From: CAXSDR01 sp964236445
Lineage (GTDB): Bacteria; Actinomycetota; Actinomycetes; Motilibacterales; Motilibacteraceae
Assembly: GCA_964236445.1 (NCBI GenBank)
Contig: CAXSDR010000084.1
Span: 1 to 16,975, forward strand
Reading direction: 5' to 3'
DNA: 16,975 nt
Positions 14,230-16,975 of this stretch are shown here, one piece after another. The position numbers and the translations under genes were made by a program. Positions within the stretch are counted from its first letter, which is position 1; each line of letters opens with the position of its first letter. The notes beneath the pieces are model-generated. The model did not search any database, had not been told where the DNA came from, and worked only from the letters and a program-made list of their open reading frames with translations.

Positions 14230-14435
14230 ATTGCCTCCCCCTGTGAACCTGACACTAGTCTATGGAGCCGCACCGGCTGGATGGTGCTGGCTGAGGAGTT
14301 GTGCGCGGCCGGCCCGCAGCTGACCTGCGCTGCTGCGGAAAGCCACCTCGACGTCCCCGCAGGCAGGCAACGCTAGGCCGGCGCACGGACCAGCTGCCGC
14401 CCGGCGTCCTGATCGCGACGCCGCAGAATGGGTCT
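14230..14435. promoter_or_regulatory. Divergent intergenic region between the PaiB-like and DUF2079 genes
   Basis: On the minus strand the sequence CCATAGACTAGTGTCAGG contains TAGACT and TAGTGT, both fitting an actinobacterial -10, about 25-35 nt before the PaiB start, and the leader carries GGGGGAGG. On the plus strand CAGAAT ends 6 nt before ATG 14436, which could mean a leaderless DUF2079 transcript. No clear -35 boxes were seen for either, so these are tentative. Confidence 0.3.
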
Positions 14436-15962
14436 ATGAGTGAAGCCAAGGAGACCCTGAGACGGGGACAAGACACTCCTCAAACCGTAGAAACATCTGT
14501 CGCGCTGCCGTTTGATAACCCCGCACGTCCGCTATTTGCGTCAGGTAGCCGCCTACCCGCGCTCGCGACCATGGCATCAACCGTCTTTTACGCTGCCTTC
14601 AGCCTACTTCGTCACTCGCGTTTTGCCACCGCTGAAGACCTCACCATCTTCTACCAAGCCGTCCGGGCATATTCACGCGCTCAAACACCAACCTCGACGA
14701 TCAAGGCCAGTGCACCGTTCAACTTGCTAGGAGACCACTTCTCACCAGTGGTGGCGGTTCTGGCACCGCTGATCTGGCTGTGGGACGACCCAAGGGTCAT
14801 CCTCCTCGCCCAAGCGGCGCTCTTCGGCGCAGCAGTTGGTGTGTATGCCCATGCGGCGGAAGGCGTCCTCGGCCAGTCTCGGGCAGCCGCTTCGACTCTT
14901 GCTCTCGCTCTGTCTTGGGGCGTCGTGGCGGCGGTCGCCTTCGACTTCCATGAGATCGCGTTTGCGATGCCCGTGCTGGCGCTTTCGCTCGCCGCGTACC
15001 TGAGAGAAGACTGGCTGCATTCCGGCCTCTGGGCACTTGGTCTGTGCTTCGTCAAGGAGGATCTCTGCCTCACTGCGGCGGCAATCGGCGCGCTCCTATT
15101 TTTCAAGAACCGGCGTATCGGAACTGTCACTGGTCTCGTCGGCGTCGCCGCATTCGGACTGATCACGGCTGTCGTCATCCCCTCGCTGAGCTATTGGGGA
15201 CGGTATACCTACTGGGCTGCCGCCCCTGGCGGGCGGCTTACGCTGCCAAGCGTCATCCATCGCACGCTGGAAGCGGCATCCTCCGGCGAGCGTTGGCATA
15301 CGACTGCGCTCGTGCTACTGCCCGGCCTCATCATATGCTTCCGCTCACCGATCTTAACCCTTCTCATCCCCGGTCTGGCGATCCGCTTCTTGTCGGAGCA
15401 GCCGCTTTCGTGGTCTACGCGGGCGCACTACAGTGCGACTGCGATGATCGTGGTGTTCTTCGCGCTGCTCGATGGAGTTCGACGTAGCGTCCCATCGGCG
15501 AAGGGACGCACGTGGATTGTTGTGACATCGGTATTGCTGGCGATGGGTCTCGCCCCCGCGTTTCCGTTGCGATACGTTCTCAATGGCTCATTGCTGCGAT
15601 GTAAGGCTCACTGCCGTGACGCTGACGCAGCAGTGAGTCAGATCCCATCTGGGAGTTCCGTGATGGCGGATGCCTACTTGACTCCTCATCTCGCCAGCAG
15701 AACCACAGTCTACCAATTGCTGCCAACGCTGTCAGATGCGGTCAACAGGCCTATCCGACCGCATTACGCCGTCGTGGACGAAAATCGACAGTGGTCGGAT
15801 GGAACGCTTGGGGTGGACTCTGTCAAAAGACTCGAGCTTCTGGGATACCGCATCATCTCCCGGCACGGCGCCTACGTGGACCTTGCGTGGCAAGGGGTCG
15901 ATGTGTGTCCCCGGATTAGGGCATCGAGCAACCACCCGACGTGCGTGGTGGTGGGTCAATGA
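14436..15962 (+). CDS. DUF2079 polytopic membrane protein
   Basis: A 508-residue predicted membrane protein. I chose ATG 14436 (MSEAKETLRR) because it follows the divergent promoter region; the frame is open upstream to 14301 but that part reads as Arg/Pro-rich noise. Family features are clear: an N-terminal segment, DLTIFYQAV, then LLGDHFSPVVAVLAPLIWLW, the AVAFDFHEIAFAMPVLALSL region with FH-IAF, and LCFVKEDLCL (usual LVKEDM). At least eight hydrophobic stretches follow. The C-terminal 150 residues are soluble, beginning after VLLAMGLAPAFPLRYVL, and include SSVMADAYLTPHLASRTTVY. DUF2079 proteins are thought to resemble membrane glycosyltransferases but have no proven role. Codons ending in A or T are visibly more frequent than in neighbouring genes, suggesting transfer. 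Confidence 0.9.
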   Translation: MSEAKETLRRGQDTPQTVETSVALPFDNPARPLFASGSRLPALATMASTVFYAAFSLLRHSRFATAEDLTIFYQAVRAYSRAQTPTSTIKASAPFNLLGDHFSPVVAVLAPLIWLWDDPRVILLAQAALFGAAVGVYAHAAEGVLGQSRAAASTLALALSWGVVAAVAFDFHEIAFAMPVLALSLAAYLREDWLHSGLWALGLCFVKEDLCLTAAAIGALLFFKNRRIGTVTGLVGVAAFGLITAVVIPSLSYWGRYTYWAAAPGGRLTLPSVIHRTLEAASSGERWHTTALVLLPGLIICFRSPILTLLIPGLAIRFLSEQPLSWSTRAHYSATAMIVVFFALLDGVRRSVPSAKGRTWIVVTSVLLAMGLAPAFPLRYVLNGSLLRCKAHCRDADAAVSQIPSGSSVMADAYLTPHLASRTTVYQLLPTLSDAVNRPIRPHYAVVDENRQWSDGTLGVDSVKRLELLGYRIISRHGAYVDLAWQGVDVCPRIRASSNHPTCVVVGQ

Positions 15963-16101
15963 CAGTCGTCGCGGGCTCGGACGCCTCCCCGTCAAGGCTC
16001 GACTCGAGCACATTTCGCCCTCAGCGGTCGCTTTCGACGAGCGACAGAACGATCATGGGAGCCACTCTCGCGGGGGCGGGGAAGCCGACGGGTCGTTGTC
16101 G
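15963..16101. other. Convergent gap with one short dyad
   Basis: The DUF2079 and HD genes end toward each other here. GTCGCTTTCGACGAGCGAC (16027-16045) can form a 6-bp stem with a 7-nt loop and may be a two-way terminator, but there is no T-run on either side. No coding frame is supported. Confidence 0.3.
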
Positions 16102-16755
16102 TCACTCACCCCAGCGTGAGGCGGCTGCAGCACGCTCCAGCCGCGTGACGTGCGGCGGTTCGCGGCGCTCACGCACGAGCGCGTCGGCAAGGGAGTAGGG
16201 CGGCGCCTTCGTGGGCTTTGCCAGCACCTGCGCGGTGATCGCGTCGACCAGCACGGTCGCCATGGACTGCCGTGGGTACGCCGCGTGGATCGCCGTCGCG
16301 TCACTGTCGCTGACGTCGTCGACGCCTTGGCCGAAGTCCATGCCGATGCCGCCGCGGGTCAACCAGCACAGGGCGCCCCGACGCTCGGCGATCCCCGCAG
16401 TGGTGTGCAGGGCGATGGCCTCCCACACCAGGTCGACCTGTGCCGCCGGCAGGCCTTGCGCGGTGAGGAACGAGGCAGCGACGTCGGCGCCGTCCACCTC
16501 GAAGCGCTGGTCACCGTCGCCCTGCGCACTCAGACCCAAGTCGTGCAGGACGCACGAGGCGAACAGCAGCTCGTCGTCGTAGTCGCGGTCCGCGTCGATC
16601 TGGCGCTGCGTTGCGAGCAACCGCGCGAAGAGATAGCTGCGCACGCTGTGGTAGGCGATCGGCGGCGGCTCGCAGTCGATGACGAGGCGGCAGGCGGCCA
16701 CCGCTAGCGGCGAGGAGGGCAGGCGCAGAAGGGAAGTCGCATCCGGTGTGCTCAT
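16102..16755 (-). CDS. HD-domain protein (cyanamide-hydratase-like HD family)
   Basis: A 217-residue protein with an HD metal-binding hydrolase domain. The start is ATG 16755 (MSTPDATSLL); the open frame extends 17 codons further, but those look non-coding. Metal-ligand pattern: His 36 in AYHSVRSYLFARLLA, His-Asp 71-72 in SCVLHDLGL, then FEVDGADVAASFL and the His near 118 in AIALHTTAGI. This spacing and the sequence match HD proteins annotated as cyanamide hydratase-like, a group that includes many of unknown substrate. The second half (HAAYPRQSMATVLVDAITAQ) continues the family. The ribosome site is weak. It is a lone minus-strand gene; nothing nearby indicates its substrate. Confidence 0.88.
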   Translation of the reverse strand: MSTPDATSLLRLPSSPLAVAACRLVIDCEPPPIAYHSVRSYLFARLLATQRQIDADRDYDDELLFASCVLHDLGLSAQGDGDQRFEVDGADVAASFLTAQGLPAAQVDLVWEAIALHTTAGIAERRGALCWLTRGGIGMDFGQGVDDVSDSDATAIHAAYPRQSMATVLVDAITAQVLAKPTKAPPYSLADALVRERREPPHVTRLERAAAASRWGE

Positions 16756-16975
16756 GCCTGGAGCCTGCTCGGAGCAGCGCGCGTGTGCGAGTGGCAAGAC
16801 CGCCATCGTTCGCTATCTTCCCGCCACGGTCATGCCCGAGGTGACAGCAGCAGAGCATCGCGTACGCACGATCCGGTCGGCCGTCGGCCGAGAATCTGAC
16901 ACCGTCCATCGCAGCGCACCGGCTAGATGATCTATTCCAAGGGGTGTGTCGCGGCGTGTTGCGGTCGGTGACGTG
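16756..16975. promoter_or_regulatory. Upstream region of the HD gene with two dyads
   Basis: No gene seen. Two exact palindromes are present: TCGGCCGTCGGCCGA (16877-16891; 7-bp arms around one base) and TAGATGATCTA (16924-16934). Either could be an operator for the HD gene or for a gene beyond the window edge. On the minus strand TAGATC lies inside the second palindrome and could serve as a -10 element, but it is about 170 nt from the ATG. Confidence 0.3.

Noticed and set aside
1..16975. CRISPR array, tRNA, rRNA, insertion sequence or attachment site
   Set aside because: No regularly spaced repeats, cloverleaf-like sequence, transposase motif or matching terminal repeats were seen; the only long direct repeat is the 55-nt contig overlap.

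Overview
The window is high-GC DNA from an actinobacterium. The conserved block on the left (dnaE, an RluA-family pseudouridine synthase, lspA, a TraR/DksA-type zinc-finger gene, plus an actinobacterial DUF2567 gene) resembles the order I remember from Streptomyces and from Micrococcales such as the Intrasporangiaceae/Dermatophilaceae. The genus cannot be fixed from the sequence alone. It is a draft assembly: 100 Ns lie at 6879-6978.

Left part (1-7417): the 3' end of ybaK on the plus strand converges on a leftward run: traR/DksA-like gene (7417 to 6600), lspA (to 6052), rluD-like (to 5121), a TIGR03086-type DinB-fold gene (to 4499), dnaE (about 4305 to 781) and a DUF2567 membrane protein (793 to 155). 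Neighbours overlap or lie within 30 nt, except for about 190 bp before dnaE. This is housekeeping: lipoprotein signal peptide removal, rRNA modification, replication and transcription control. Two details need correcting in any annotation. The N gap is almost certainly not a real gap, because its flanks share an identical 55-nt sequence. The conserved start of DnaE lies upstream of the first usable ATG and has no normal start codon.

Middle part (7418-10910): accessory DNA with signs of decay. It holds a class I SAM methyltransferase (8492 to 7566), a beta-lactamase-family serine hydrolase broken by a one-base frameshift and missing its N-terminus (about 9290 to 8566), an intact HAD phosphatase on the plus strand (9662 to 10282) with an apparently leaderless start and a strong hairpin across its stop codon, and a frameshifted YD-repeat (RHS) remnant (10660 to 10317). 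In related genomes I would expect ileS upstream of the traR-like gene; it is absent here.

Right part (10911-16975): a probable three-gene operon, ABC ATPase (13282 to 12500), ABC-2 permease (12503 to 11742, ATGA overlap) and MerR-type regulator (11711 to 10911). A perfect 19-bp dyad just upstream of the ATPase looks like a MerR-family operator, so the operon is probably a self-regulated drug or toxin exporter. Then come a PaiB-like FMN-binding protein (14229 to 13597), a divergent DUF2079 polytopic membrane protein (14436 to 15962) whose codon use looks less GC-rich than its neighbours, and an HD-domain hydrolase (16755 to 16102).

I found no CRISPR array, tRNA, rRNA, intact transposase or prophage genes, and nothing I could honestly call a new multi-gene system. 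The best leads are the MerR dyad/exporter operon, the dnaE start and the assembly artefact.
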